This document shows, piece by piece, positions 44,676 through 55,960 of a DNA stretch of 64,000 bases. The notes beneath the pieces are model-generated. The model ran no database searches, was not told the origin of the DNA, and saw only the letters and a list, made by a program, of their open reading frames with translations. How positions within the stretch are numbered: position 1 is the stretch's first letter; every line of letters starts with the position of its first letter. Position numbers and translations under genes: made by a program. This stretch comes from Brienomyrus brachyistius (taxonomy: Eukaryota; Chordata; Actinopteri; Osteoglossiformes; Mormyridae), in assembly GCF_023856365.1 (NCBI RefSeq), contig NC_064542.1, positions 14,298,863 to 14,362,862 on the forward strand, written 5' to 3'.

Positions 44676-44724
<49 letters not shown>
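44676..44724. repeat. (CA)n microsatellite left of MITE copy 3
   Basis: About 24 CA units. Confidence 0.97.
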
Positions 44725-44725
<1 letters not shown>

Positions 44726-44734
44726 GCACATGTA

Positions 44735-44956
44735 GTGTATACCTATCCTTATGGAGTCCACTCATTCACTTCTATGGGAAAAATGCTAACGCTAACTATG
44801 ACAACCTTAACCCCACCCAGCCCCAACCATAACCGTAAGTAACCAAGCAATATACAAGAGTTTTTGTATTTTTTGTTTTTGCATCGCGATTTTTATAAGA
44901 TACGGATATTTATCAGGTTATGGGGACATTGTGTCCCCATAAGGATAGTTATACCC
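44735..44956 (+). mobile_element. Microsatellite-associated MITE, copy 3 (both ends present)
   Basis: It has inverted ends of about 25 bp: left 'gtatacctatccttatgg', right (reverse complement) 'gtataactatccttatgg'. The core 'tcacttctatgggaaaaatg' and 'accttaacccc' matches copies 1 and 2. A (CA)n tract lies on both sides. Noncoding; the superfamily is not assigned. Confidence 0.85.
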
Positions 44957-44957
44957 G

Positions 44958-44958
<1 letters not shown>

Positions 44959-44996
<38 letters not shown>
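44959..44996. repeat. (CA)n microsatellite right of MITE copy 3
   Basis: About 19 CA units directly after the MITE's right end. Confidence 0.97.
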
Positions 44997-44998
<2 letters not shown>

Positions 44999-45001
<3 letters not shown>

Positions 45002-45689
45002 TTTTCTTTCCTATGAAACATATATTGTATTGTGAAGAACATCCCGAGGTTAAACAAATCTTAAAGTCTAATATGTGATATGGATAAAATAGGGTTATGG
45101 AGAATGATGTTTCATTGCTATTTCGTCTTGGTATCCATTTCCCTTCAAAAGATACAGAGATGAAATCACAAATGCAAAAAGCTTACCTTTCAGTGATGAA
45201 ATTTGCCATCACAGGCCTCAGAGGCAAGTCATTCGATTAGCATCACAAACAATGGAAATGGAAACTGCAACAAATTTTTGTGCTAACGGCATTTCTCACT
45301 GGAGAGGTAAGCTTTTTGCCTGTTTGGGATAAGGTCAGAGTGCGGAAACAATTTACATTTTGTGCAGTATTCAATGAACATGGCATTGTATAAAATGTAA
45401 CATTTGGCTAAATTGTATTCAGTTTGTTTTGCTATTTGAGAACTATTCTAGCTTGGAATATGAGCAACTCCATTGTGTTTTCTGAATTTTATTCAATTCT
45501 TTGAAAGCAAATTGTCTTGTTACCTACAGTACATGTGTGTTACATACTGTAGCACCATTCACACAGGTTCTTTTGTCCATAAGAATTTGTTATGTTATTA
45601 ACTAATTATTTCACTTCGTCTTTTTTTCCACCGGGTGTAAATACCTTCATTAATAGTCAAAGTAGCCTAATATTGCCTACAGGTATCCA
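44999..45689. other. Noncoding unique sequence
   Basis: No gene or repeat recognised. The stretch 45090-45380 has balanced composition and no simple repeats and could be a conserved noncoding element. Confidence 0.3.
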
Positions 45690-45850
45690 TCCATCATCCA
45701 CAGCATGTATGGAGCTGGGTTGCCTATAGGATCAGTTCCTATGCCAAGGCATCATTAGGCACATGGCGTACTCTGGATGCCAGTCCATTGTAGGGCACAC
45801 ACACAATCAAACAATATGGAAAATTTAGCAAAAGCCTACTTGAATATGAA
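45690..45850 (-). repeat. Old SINE fragment on the minus strand
   Basis: It begins with 'atccatccatc', then 'ggatgccagtccattgtagggcacac' and 'aaaatttagcaaaagcctact', the reversed SINE 3' half in order. The head is missing and divergence is high. Confidence 0.5.
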
Positions 45851-47079
45851 AACTCAATCCTATTATGGTTGATCCAGCTCAAGATTATTTTCAATACTAA
45901 CTGCAGCCCATTTGGCACTGGTGGGTATAACTGTTAACTGTATAACTGGATAGTGTTCACTTTTCAAGGTCCACTTCCTTGCTCTGTAGGAGTCTGGGCC
46001 CTTAAGGTGATGTCTGACATCTACAATTTGCACATAGGCAGCGCTGACCTTTTCACGCATCGCAAACAGCACATGGCATAATATACACAAGCACATATGA
46101 CTCAGTAGATGCAGTTCTCATTCCATGCTTTTTTTCAGAGATATGAGGGAAAATATCTAAAATATGCATCAGAACCAATCCTTATTTGCTTCCAATTTCC
46201 AAAGGTAAGGCACAAGATACCCACATGAAAGTCATTTTAATGAGAACTACCCAGGTAACCAAAGATGTCAGTAAAAGAGAAAGCATATTATTATAAGATG
46301 TGTTCCTTGATGTTACTAGGCACAAACATCTGCCCACATTATGATCTTCACCCAACAGCAACTGTAGGATATCCATAAAATCAATTTTGTCTCCTGCCAC
46401 TAGTATTAATGTAACATTTTATATTCTATGAATAATTTTGGTCATGGAGTGCCTCAACTGCAAAAATGCACCCTCTGGAAAGTATTGTGTCTGCTGTTTG
46501 TGTATGTTACCCTCAATACTCAGCAGATAGCCACTCCCCACATGTGAAGCACAAGATGCAAACGTTGACACAGTCTTTGGTTTGAAGGCTGTGCTTCATG
46601 GGAAAGCTGCGGAATGGCAACAAAGCAGTGGGCAGGATCATTGACAATCGTTATTTAATCCCTACAACATCCAGTTAGGTCCTTTTTTTCACCATCATCT
46701 CAAGGCAGTTGGTCTGAAACTGCATAGAGCAGCATAGTATTGTAAGTCCGGTCTTGGTCTCCAAACCACTTTTTCACTTATTCAGTTTTGTCGTGGAACT
46801 GAAAGCATTTATGTTGATGCCTCATTGTTGAATCGGTCTCGGACTACAGCATATTGGTTTGGACTCACACTTTTAGTTATAGACACTAGACACATTTTAC
46901 ACATCTCACACCCTGAGCAGCTCAGGTTAACAGTGGTAAAGTGTTGGGTTATTGTGATTAAATACTAATATTTGAGATCAAAGGGTTGTCATGCTGAAAT
47001 AATACAATTTTGCTTTTAAATATTAGCAGGGGTGATGATGATAAATAACTATAATTAAAATCATGGTTTCTTAAATAGA
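45851..47079. other. Noncoding; right part related to the 34-bp repeat family
   Basis: No gene. From about 46740 the phrases 'ccggtcttggtctcc' and 'aatcggtctcggac' resemble the minisatellite at 47080-48012, suggesting the whole block is one old repeat-bearing element. Confidence 0.35.
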
Positions 47080-48012
47080 CTTGATTTTTCTAGTTTTGAT
47101 CTCAACCTCCTCAAAGTCTCGGTTTTGAATCGGTCTTGACCCCCCACAAAATCTCGGTCTCAATTTGGTCTTGACCCCCCCGAAGGCTTGTGGTGCTTTT
47201 CCACTGCCGCGAAGAACTGAGCCATACCTGAGCCGTACCACAAACTGGTGGTTTTCATTGTAAATTATGCAAGCCATACCTGTGCTGTACCCATTCTGAC
47301 ATGGTCCTGCTTACTAGCAGGACCAAAAGCATGACAAACTGAGCTAGTTGCATCATCACCATCTCATGGAGATACCAGTGTTCAGTGTCGATATGCATGG
47401 ATTAAGGGCATATTCTATGTATTATTTATCATTAGTACATCCTGATGAACTGATGCATTCACAATAACTCAGAACTTGAAAATTTCCAGCTTCCTTCTTT
47501 AGAAAGTACTATAGAACAGCTGACAGAAGGGATTCGTAATGCAAATTTTCTCAAGTGAACGCTAGACTTTGATGCAAACATGACATGGCAATTCTCACAG
47601 ATGTGCTAGAAAATTAGCACACAGTAAATCATGATGTATGCTATGTGAACAGTAAATAAGCACCTCTTCGGTTTTACATCACTGTTACTCTCCAAACCTG
47701 TCAAGGCCTTTATCGAGCCGACCCTTATGCAGTGGAAAACCAAAGCGAGCTGGAACTGCATTGTAACTAGTCTTTCTATGCGGTATGACTTGGCTATGGG
47801 TCAATTCCTGTATGGCAGTGAAAACGTGCCATTGGTCTTGACTCAGTCTCAGTGCTTCCAAAGTCTTGGTCTTGATTCAGTCTTGACCCCCACAAAGTCT
47901 TGGTCTGGACTCAGTCTTGACCTTGACAATGTCTTGGTCTTGACTCAGTCTCGATCGCCACAATGTCTTGGTCTTGACTCGGTCTTCACCCTGACAAAGT
48001 CTTGGTCTTTAC
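47080..48012 (+). repeat. 34-bp minisatellite split by a MITE
   Basis: The unit is close to 'gtcttggtcttgactcagtc' plus 'ttgacccccacaaa'. To the right, units start at 47863, 47897, 47931, 47965 and 47999, exactly 34 bp apart; two to three diverged units lie to the left at 47080-47189. The MITE at 47190-47832 interrupts the array. Confidence 0.85.
47190..47832. mobile_element. MITE inserted in the 34-bp minisatellite
   Basis: The ends mirror: left GTGGTGCTTTTCCACTGCC, right (reverse complement) ATGGCACGTTTTCACTGCC. 'gagccgtacc'-like phrases recur near the left end, and 'cagtggaaaacc' recurs near the right. No clear target duplication and no coding frame. Confidence 0.6.
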
Positions 48013-48454
48013 TTGAAATTATTCTTCTTGAAAGTATTTGTCTCTTTACCATAACTACAACTACAGTACACTCTATACCTGCCATACAACCTCAGTATAA
48101 CATAATTAAGTCTTGTGTGTGCTTTTTTACCCATAGATTGTCTTTCTCACTTACATTCTACTGTTACCCATCTGGTATGACTACCTCATAGGCATTCCTG
48201 CAAATGAATAGACTTTTAATGCTTCAATTCCTTATTTATAAGACAGAACTTCCACACAGAATTTCCATACCATACAAAGAAATATTGCAATTGCACGCTT
48301 TCTTGTCTGACAAGTGATGAATTATCTTCTTCACCCACATAAGATGAATAATTCAGATTTTGGTCTGACAGATAACTGTCTATTGTTGCTTACTGGTGAC
48401 ATTGTAAGAGATGGTACAAGAGAAAATTTAGCAAGGACTGAACAGCATGATGGC

Positions 48455-48700
48455 TTTATTGGTTGGTACTGTCACCCGATACCTCCTGTTCTGGGGGCTT
48501 GAGTCCCGTCCCGTGTAGAGTCTGCATGCTCTCCCAATGTTACTATGGGTCTCAAAACATGCTGGTACCTCTAAATTGCCCATTCTGAGTGTGTGCCCTA
48601 TGATTGGTATCCTACCCAAGGTGCCCCCTGCCCTGTGCTTTGTGGGTGCCAGACTCGCTGCAGTCCAGCTCTGAATAAACAGTTAGGCAAGATGGATGAA
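48455..48700 (+). repeat. Old, degenerate SINE copy
   Basis: It carries 'gagtctgcatgctctccca', 'cctctaaattgccca', 'tgtgtgccctatgattgg' and a final 'aagatggatga', matching the SINE at 59385 in order with heavy divergence. The head is barely recognisable. Confidence 0.6.
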
Positions 48701-49625
48701 TTAACAAGAGGTGTGAAAAGCCAAAGTCTGTCACTGAGCAATCGTAAAAAAAAAAAAAGAATGAGGTTGATTGTGAAATTTAACAGTAAACACAGTTTCT
48801 GTGTTTCAAGTTGTTTTTTTTTTGGTTCCCATTTACTGGATAACTATATGTGCTTGCTTTCCGCTTTTATCCGAGGGTGTTCTGACCACTGGAAAGGGAG
48901 CAGAGCACTTCACTGTGTTTATTCACATTTCGATTGTAGTATTTGAAGTTCACCAATCAAGGACGTGGTCGTGTGGAAGCGGATGATTACGTCTGTTCTT
49001 AATAATGAAAGGTCAACATAATTAATGCGAACACAACAACTGTACAATAACTTCAACTCACAGTAATCAAATTATGGTCTGTGTTGATTTGCCCCTAAAA
49101 ATTAACAACAGAAACGCCAAGAATTGTCTTGGTTTACTTCCTTCTCAGCCATTCCGCCCTCAGCACAGCAGATCAGGCTTATGCTAACTAATGTACCCCA
49201 TTGCTTTAAACCACTCTGGTTTTCACTAAAACATTTGAATGGATGTTTCGAAAGAAAGGGGAATAACAAATATGCGGAACTGAAAAAAGAGATCTATTAA
49301 ATTCTGTTGAAATATTAAACAAATATGAGTATGTATTCTGATTTTTCATTTACTTTTTATTTGGTCCCTTATGAAACATTTAGTGTGTGTGCCACGTTGA
49401 ACGTGAGAGGTCTGTTGGAGTCATGTGACTCAAACTGCCTCTCTTGGATTTTTCTTTCTATCTTTGTCCTTCTTCATACCACCAAGTCCCAGTGTACAGC
49501 TCCAAGTATCCTATCTCACAAACACACAATAAAGAAAGATAAGAGAGATAAAATATTTATGGATGAAGAATCTCTTAAGTATAATATATAGATAATATAA
49601 TGTGTATACAGTACTAAGCAAATGG
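48701..49625. other. Noncoding unique sequence
   Basis: No gene or mobile element recognised. The stretch 48980-49210 is repeat-free with ATTA-type motifs. An 88-codon frame at 49325-49591 has no convincing domain. Confidence 0.35.
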
Positions 49626-49650
49626 AATATATATACTGTATATATATATG

Positions 49651-49724
<74 letters not shown>
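49626..49724. repeat. (TA)n(CA)n microsatellite
   Basis: Nearly uninterrupted TA units at 49626-49708 followed by CA units to 49724. Confidence 0.97.
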
Positions 49725-52706
49725 TAAATTATCATGATTTAAGGATTGTTTTGAATTATTACGGATAAACAAAATTATTCAGTAATGCAACGTAATTGCA
49801 GTACTTGATGTTGGAAAATATTGTGGAAAATGCACATTACTACAATGAAAAATTTTGTTGATACTCTACAGTCTATAATTGTGTTATCAAACAATGTAGT
49901 GAAGTTGCTTTGTTTTGTAAGCGTTGGGGGGAAATTGGGAAATGATGCAATATACAGCATTGTACTGGCTGCGGGAAAAGTGGCTCATTTGACTGTGTTA
50001 AAAGGGCAATACGAGAATATCGAGCAACTAAGGATGTAATTAACCACTACACCTTTGTAGCCGTGGGCTATGTTTTTCATCTCTATGAAAAGAGAAAGGC
50101 AATGCATTGCTAATAAGCGTCCATCTGGACTTGTCTTTGGAAATTGCTGATTGTTTATACAGTATAACGCAAATGAAACGAACGATCTTATTCAGTTTCC
50201 TGCTTAGGTTTGTGCTGGACTCATTAAGTGCACGCACTGAAACATATTAAAAACAATTTATTAGAAATTCTCATATTGCAATAGCAGCTTGTAGTTATTC
50301 TGAGCATTGGGAAAAAAAATCTCATTGACGTTAAAGCATAGTAATCTATGATACTGACATTTACATGCACCCGAATGACAACTTTTATTCACGCTGATAT
50401 AAGCAAATGGGAATGCGCTATGACACGTATCACAACACACAATTATCCCGTCTAAGTACGGCTTTGGGAGGCGTCGATCTCTTCGCGACTCAGAGCGTTG
50501 GGACCGGAAATCCCGGATACTCCTCTTGCAAATAAACAAGTGAATGAATCGGGAAAATTTGGCATGTTAGAATCAGCCGTTCACTGTAGTTGCTGATTAA
50601 GGAGAAGGAACACGCGCCAAAGCTTTCAACTTTACTTTAAAGAGAGGTAGAAGTGAGGCAGTGTTTTTTTTTTTTTTGTTTTGTTTTTTGATGCATGCAA
50701 TATGCATGAGTTGTCAACACGAAGTTTTATGTTAACTCACGTGCTGCTTGAACTTGTCACTCAGGCATGCATCAGAGGAGGGCGATCTGGAGAGAGTCCT
50801 GACAACATAATCGTTTGCCCGATCACCCGTAGATTGCATCAGGGGCGAGGCAGAACCAATTCGGCTTTCCAGGAGAGCCATGTTTAGTATATATGCCACC
50901 TCGAAATTTCATTTACAGTTTTCAATCTTGCCTGTGCTACTTCAGCAACATCACAAAATACCAATACTCTTATGACGCTGACAAATGGTTCAAATATCCT
51001 CGGAAATTTTTATTCGGTTGTGCCAACAATGTTATATTTGACTGTTGTGATATTTTCAGAAATTGTGTGTGTGTGTGAAATGGCAGTACAGCGGCACAAT
51101 TCTAATACATGACTTGAAACCAAATGATGGATTTGATGTAGACTGCAAGTGATAACAACTGCAGAAGACCCATAGTTAGGATAATGTCGATGATTATTTA
51201 GAAATATTTACTTAAATGTAGCTGATGACAGCAAAACTGTTTGGGACAAAAAATATGGTATTACGTCATTATTAAAATCATAATCATCATTAAAGGTGAT
51301 TAAGGATGTGTCATGCATGAAATAAACATATTAACTTGAGAAACGCTAGTAATTAATGTATGAGAAGATTATACATCATATTATTTTCACAGGAATGAAT
51401 TTACTGAAGTATTTACAGAGTCCATTTGCTAGCGGCCCTCTTGCTTGTGGTCAGTGCTGTGAATAGGCAGGTTATAGCGATTTCTATGTGTTTGTCTTTT
51501 TTGGACTTGTAAGATGTTGCAGTGGTTTCCATGGGAACACAGAGAGTTCCTTCTCAGGAAGTTGTGATTCAGCCATTTTTCGATGGAAAAACGCGGGGTT
51601 TGAGCAGCAAAAGCAGCAAAAGGGCAAAGTCCCTTTTAGTGGATGATGTCAAGGGCAGGGGCCAGAGCAGAATTCTCTTTAGGGATGTGAAGGCTGGGTG
51701 GTCAGAGACCAGAGAAGTATGCAACAGTGGTGCAAAGGATGACTCATGAAACATGTGATGTCTCATTACTCATCGCAAAACGAGTCGCAGGATCTGCATT
51801 TCTCTATCCCAGCGCACAAGAAATGCCGCTGTCACGGCCCTCGTGCAGCTGTCAGCCCTGCATGACGTGTTAATTTTGTGATCTCACAGTTCAAATGGTA
51901 TCTTTGTGCTTCTGGTCCTGCTTGTGACCGCTGCCTGTTGTCAGGGTAGATTGGCTGTGATTTTTTTGTAAAACAGGCCCATACATGGATAAACTACGCC
52001 GCACACGTGGCTGAATGCTCATTCCGTAAAGACCTGCTTCAGGTAAGGGCCACCTCTCTCAAAGCATCGCTCCTTTCAGATGCCACAGACTGTGGCAGGT
52101 GTTACAAACTGGGAGAGAGACAGAGTGAAAGAGCTGACCTACTGCAGCGAACTTTGATGAGCTAAAAGCTACAGCCTTGAGAGCTTCTATTCTCGCTTGC
52201 TCGTTGGAGTGACTTGTTACGGAGTCAGGTCTCAGTACCCCCTTATCCCCCCACCCCCCCGGCATCTACCCATCACACAGAGAACCTGTGAAAAGAGGGA
52301 GCTTTTGAGTCAAAGCAGTAGTTGCAGCGAATACTTTGCAACGCGGGTGAAGTGTTTTTGAAGAGATGGAAAACATTCACTCGTTTGCGTCATTTAAATG
52401 CCCTCCACTGTAATTGATGTAATGTGTGGTTTTATCAAGCTTAGATCTGTTTTTATAGTGTGCTTTTATCTGCCTCCATGGTGCTGTTTGTTTCTGCCAA
52501 CTGCAACTTGCATTAAGTCCAATGGAAATAGATAATTTACACTATCAGCTATTATATAATGAATGCCTGTCAATTATACAGGCTTCACTATGGAATTGTA
52601 GAGGAGGGGCTTATGCAAATGATTTGTTTACTTGTGTGTATATGTAATTAATAGCTGCATGGCTTTGAGTTACATTAGCTTTTACATTTGGATGAATGCG
52701 CTGGAT
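49725..52706. other. Noncoding, unique sequence
   Basis: No gene recognised. A T/G-rich run lies at 50660-50690. The stretch 52360-52690 is repeat-free with POU, forkhead and homeodomain-type motifs. A 75-codon frame at 51522-51749 has no recognisable domain. Confidence 0.35.
52613..52631. promoter_or_regulatory. POU octamer next to a forkhead motif
   Basis: ATGCAAAT (52613-52620) is the exact POU octamer; TGTTTAC (52625-52631) is a forkhead core 4 bp further on; TAATTAAT follows near 52647. The block is unique sequence. Enhancer function is inference. Confidence 0.3.
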
Positions 52707-53232
52707 ATACACTCAGAGGCCAGTTTATTGGGCACACCTGCTCACCAATTCAAACCACAAAGTAGATAATCTTGTAGCCGAAACTGAATAACAACATAGA
52801 TACTGGGTCAAGAGCTTTGCTTACTGATTGGCTAAGCTTTTGAATAGCTAAAATGCCTGATTTAAGTGCTTTTGAGCATAATATGATCATTAATGCCAGA
52901 CACGGTGATTCCAGCATCTCAGAGACATCCTTCTGGAATTTTCACACACTACAGTGTCTAGGGTTTCCAGGGAATGCTGTAATGAACAAGAAATATCCAG
53001 TTTATGACATTTCTGTTTCCAAAAATATCTTGTTAATGAGAGAGGTCAGAGGCGAATGACCGGCTCAGCTAACAAGCCACTAATGGAAAAATAAGAGCTC
53101 TGCGCAACATCGGTGCACAGAATGGCATCTCTATATGTACAACTTGCTTACTTTTTAAGTGGGTCTGGAGGCAAAAGTTGGTCCTACTTGCTACTAGTTA
53201 GATGTACCTTACAGAGTGTCCACTGTTTGTAT
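52707..53232 (+). mobile_element. Tc1/mariner-type transposon fossil, internally deleted
   Basis: The left end 'cactcagaggccagtttatt' and the right end (reverse complement, 'acagtggacactctgtaagg') are decayed inverted repeats of a widespread teleost element that begins near 'actcaRtgRcCactttatt'. Between them is only the N-terminal transposase part. At about 525 bp it is far shorter than the roughly 1.2-1.6 kb of intact Tc1 elements, so most of the coding region is deleted. Confidence 0.75.
52853..53059 (+). pseudogene. Remnant of Tc1-type transposase N-terminus
   Basis: The 68-codon frame opens DLSAFEHNMIINARHGDSS then ISETS, matching the helix-turn-helix start of the transposase (a D-L-S-x-F-E pattern followed by A-R then S-I-S-E-T). 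After about 25 residues the similarity becomes patchy, and the catalytic DDE/D domain is absent. Not functional. Confidence 0.65.
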
Positions 53233-55339
53233 ACTGGTGAGTAATTTCTGATCATGTGACGCCAGGATAAGTTTCAGGACCTTAGTTTCACACACAAACA
53301 GTGGAAAAAAGAAGAAAACAGCGATGTTTCCCGCAGTCAGACATCAGGGAAATAGTCCTGGCTGTAAGTAAAGCTAAACGCCAAACTAAAATCCTTTTCG
53401 CTTAGCTCACAAACTTTGAGCTCTCGTAAGAGTCAATCATATCTCAGTCCATGTCTTTGTCAGTCATTCTGTATCAGAGAGGTACCACATGCTGCCAGAT
53501 GAAATGAAGCTGCACGTCAGGGCAGTGAAATGTTGGTTTTCTGTCTGCGAAAGAGATTTGGTCCCACGATATTGACAAGAAATATACAAAAAAAATGCAT
53601 ACAGCAACAAAAAATTCTAAACTCAGCAGAGACATTCTTGAGTCTTTCATCAGAAACTGGGAGAGAGTTCAATCCTCTTACCAAACCAGCACTTGCATTA
53701 GAATGTCCCTATAAATTTCACTGTCTTCACGCACAGAGAATGTACGAACCCTTTGCTCCAGTTGATCTCCTGGGTTAATTGATCCCACTGCTCACTTGTG
53801 TTGGACTGGAATTGCTGGCTACAGCTCAATGTGGCGATGGATTTCATCCAGCAGACCATCCAGAGGAAGGAAAAAAAACACACACACACAACTGCGTGCT
53901 CTCCACATGCAGAAACCCTGGCTTTAGACTGCCTGATGTATGCTCTTCGCAATTGCAGCTGACAGGTAATCTCTTATAAGCTCTGATATTTCAGAATGAG
54001 CACTGCGTCCTCAGCTCCATCCCTGAGCTGCTGTTAGGTGTGTAGATCTCGCCACATGCGTCTATTCTAGAGACAATGTCATCACGTCTTGTGTGGAATG
54101 CAAGCATCCACCTAATGATCTGGCAGAAAGGCCACTCTGGGCTTAGTCTCCAATGCCCAGTTAAACCTTTTTACCCGAGTCACTCTTTCAAATGCCTGCC
54201 TGTGATCCAAACTCAAAGTCAGGGAAGTTCTTACAAAGTTATATTACTTGTTATTGTTGTGGTATGTATGTTTTTATTGTCAATTATTATTTTAGTAATT
54301 CATACTTCTGTAAAAAGTTTAATTGAAACATTAACGCAAAGCTATGCTCGTTAAATCATGGAGCAGGACATAAATGTGGAACAAATGACTCCAGTAATGG
54401 AGAAGTAAAGCTGATCATTCACATTTGGGGAACAAATAAGTCTTATAGTTGTAGGAGAAATGAACAGCTTCACCACGAAGCATTGGCATGTATGATAACA
54501 ATGAGAAGACAGGGTGCAATCAGGCTGACAGCCACTGCAGAGAACTGAGGGGCTGGGGGACTTGGCTCAATGTTGGGCTTCTTCCTTGCACTGGCCCTTG
54601 ACTCCTCTGGTATTCTACCTGTAGCTGATTGACTGTGTTTCTGTTAATTCCCCCCCCCAACACAATGACCCTTCCCATCCACCCGCCGCAGGATTCTAGA
54701 GAGCATCGTCCCCATCCCGACATTCTGCCCCTAAAGGGCTCCTCTGCAGACTGTGCGCTTTGATGTTGCCACAACGTGGGTCCCGGGGAAACGGGGAGAG
54801 CCACCAGCCAAGCTCAACATGAGACGGCATCGTCTCCCCAACACCAGACCACCGGCCCTGTCTATATTTACCATCTGACAGATGCATGTTATAGACAATC
54901 TACCAACATGCACTTGGAAGCTGGGATTGTAACTGACAGCCACTCGCTGTTCCCACTAGTTATAATGGATCCTGTTCCCCATTAATCTAGATTCATCCCC
55001 AGGCTAAGCATGTCTTTAAAACACATAAGTCAAATCGGATGGAAAAATACAGCGATCTGAACCATGCAGATTGCTTTAATATGAAACTCAGCATTCCGGG
55101 AATGTCTGTCAACAGTTAATGAGTTTTCCTCCAATTTGTTTCGACATGCGACATTTACACAAATGAGACGTTCGCCAGCCTATCAGTGTCCACGCAGAGG
55201 AGCTTCACTGGCCATTAAGCAGGGCGCAAACAACTCCTCAAGAGGAAACAAGTGAGGCACATCAACCGTGAAACACGTTTGTGTTCTCCAGGAAAAAAAA
55301 AAATATAAAGGAACAAATGCCACTAGTTGCCTGCTTGTA
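53233..55339. other. Noncoding, no gene recognised
   Basis: Short chance frames only; a C8 run at about 54651-54658 and a short CA tract at 53878-53890. If the exon at 55346 is real, this is the start of its first intron on the minus strand. Confidence 0.4.
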
Positions 55340-55348
55340 ACTTACCTG
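55340..55348 (-). other. Consensus 5' splice site CAG|GTAAGT
   Basis: On the minus strand the exon ends CAG (55348-55346) and the intron starts GTAAGT (55345-55340), a nine-of-nine match to the vertebrate donor consensus. It lies directly downstream of a CpG-rich block, which raises its credibility. Confidence 0.5.
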
Positions 55349-55960
55349 TCTCAGTGCACCAGATCCGTATCCATCTGAGCCCCCGGAGCTGACCAGTGCC
55401 GGCTTACTGGAAAGGTGGTCACGCAGGAGTGGGAGTGGGAGAGTTCCTTAAACAACCAGCCTGCTGAGGCGTTCCAGAGCTCTGCCAGTAGACCAGGTCA
55501 TCCCAGTTGGTCCCACGTTGTGCTCCGGTACCGAAGGCAGTAGGATAGGAGGGGGGGTGAATAGGGAAAGGGGGAGCGGCACTCGTGTGTGCACACCACA
55601 CACACGCATGCACCCACAGCCGCGCAGCAGACCTCCTACATCCCTCGCACGAGCTCGCAGGTCTTCACTGCGCTCCCGTACCGCCTGCCTGCGCAAGCTC
55701 AGCTTCTCTTCTCCTGTCGGTTGTGTGTGTGTGCGCGCGTGTCTGTGCGTGCACGCCAGCGGACACACGCATCCCTCCCTGCCAAAGGTGCAGGGGCTTG
55801 TGGTAGAGTCGCGATCGGAGGAAGAGAAGGAGAACGAGGCGGAGAGTGATGGGTAAGAGAGGAAGCGAGCGAGGGAGAGGGAGCGAGCGGGAGACAGAGA
55901 GAGAGGAGAAGCTGTTGTCCCTCCTGCTACATCTATCTGCATCAATCAGTCAGGAAGTGG
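55346..55960 (-). promoter_or_regulatory. CpG-rich block: candidate promoter and untranslated first exon
   Basis: CpG dinucleotides are dense between about 55500 and 55900, in contrast to the CpG-poor surroundings, as in vertebrate promoters. On the minus strand it runs into a perfect splice donor at 55345. The last ATG before the donor (near 55374) reaches a stop after seven codons, and the other open frame into the donor has no ATG, so the exon would be untranslated. A 165-codon frame at 55448-55945 is low complexity and stops before the donor. On the plus strand possible donors (GTAAGAG near 55852, GTGAGG near 56001) mean transcription could be bidirectional. No gene identity can be given. 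Confidence 0.4.

Noticed and set aside
49325..49591. LINE endonuclease fragment (ATLNVRGL)
   Set aside because: The eight-residue resemblance to the start of AP-type endonucleases is not followed by any further similarity.
55448..55945. 165-codon minus-strand protein in the CpG block
   Set aside because: Low-complexity Ser/Arg/His composition in GC-rich DNA, and it stops about 100 bp before the splice donor, so it does not continue into the predicted intron junction.
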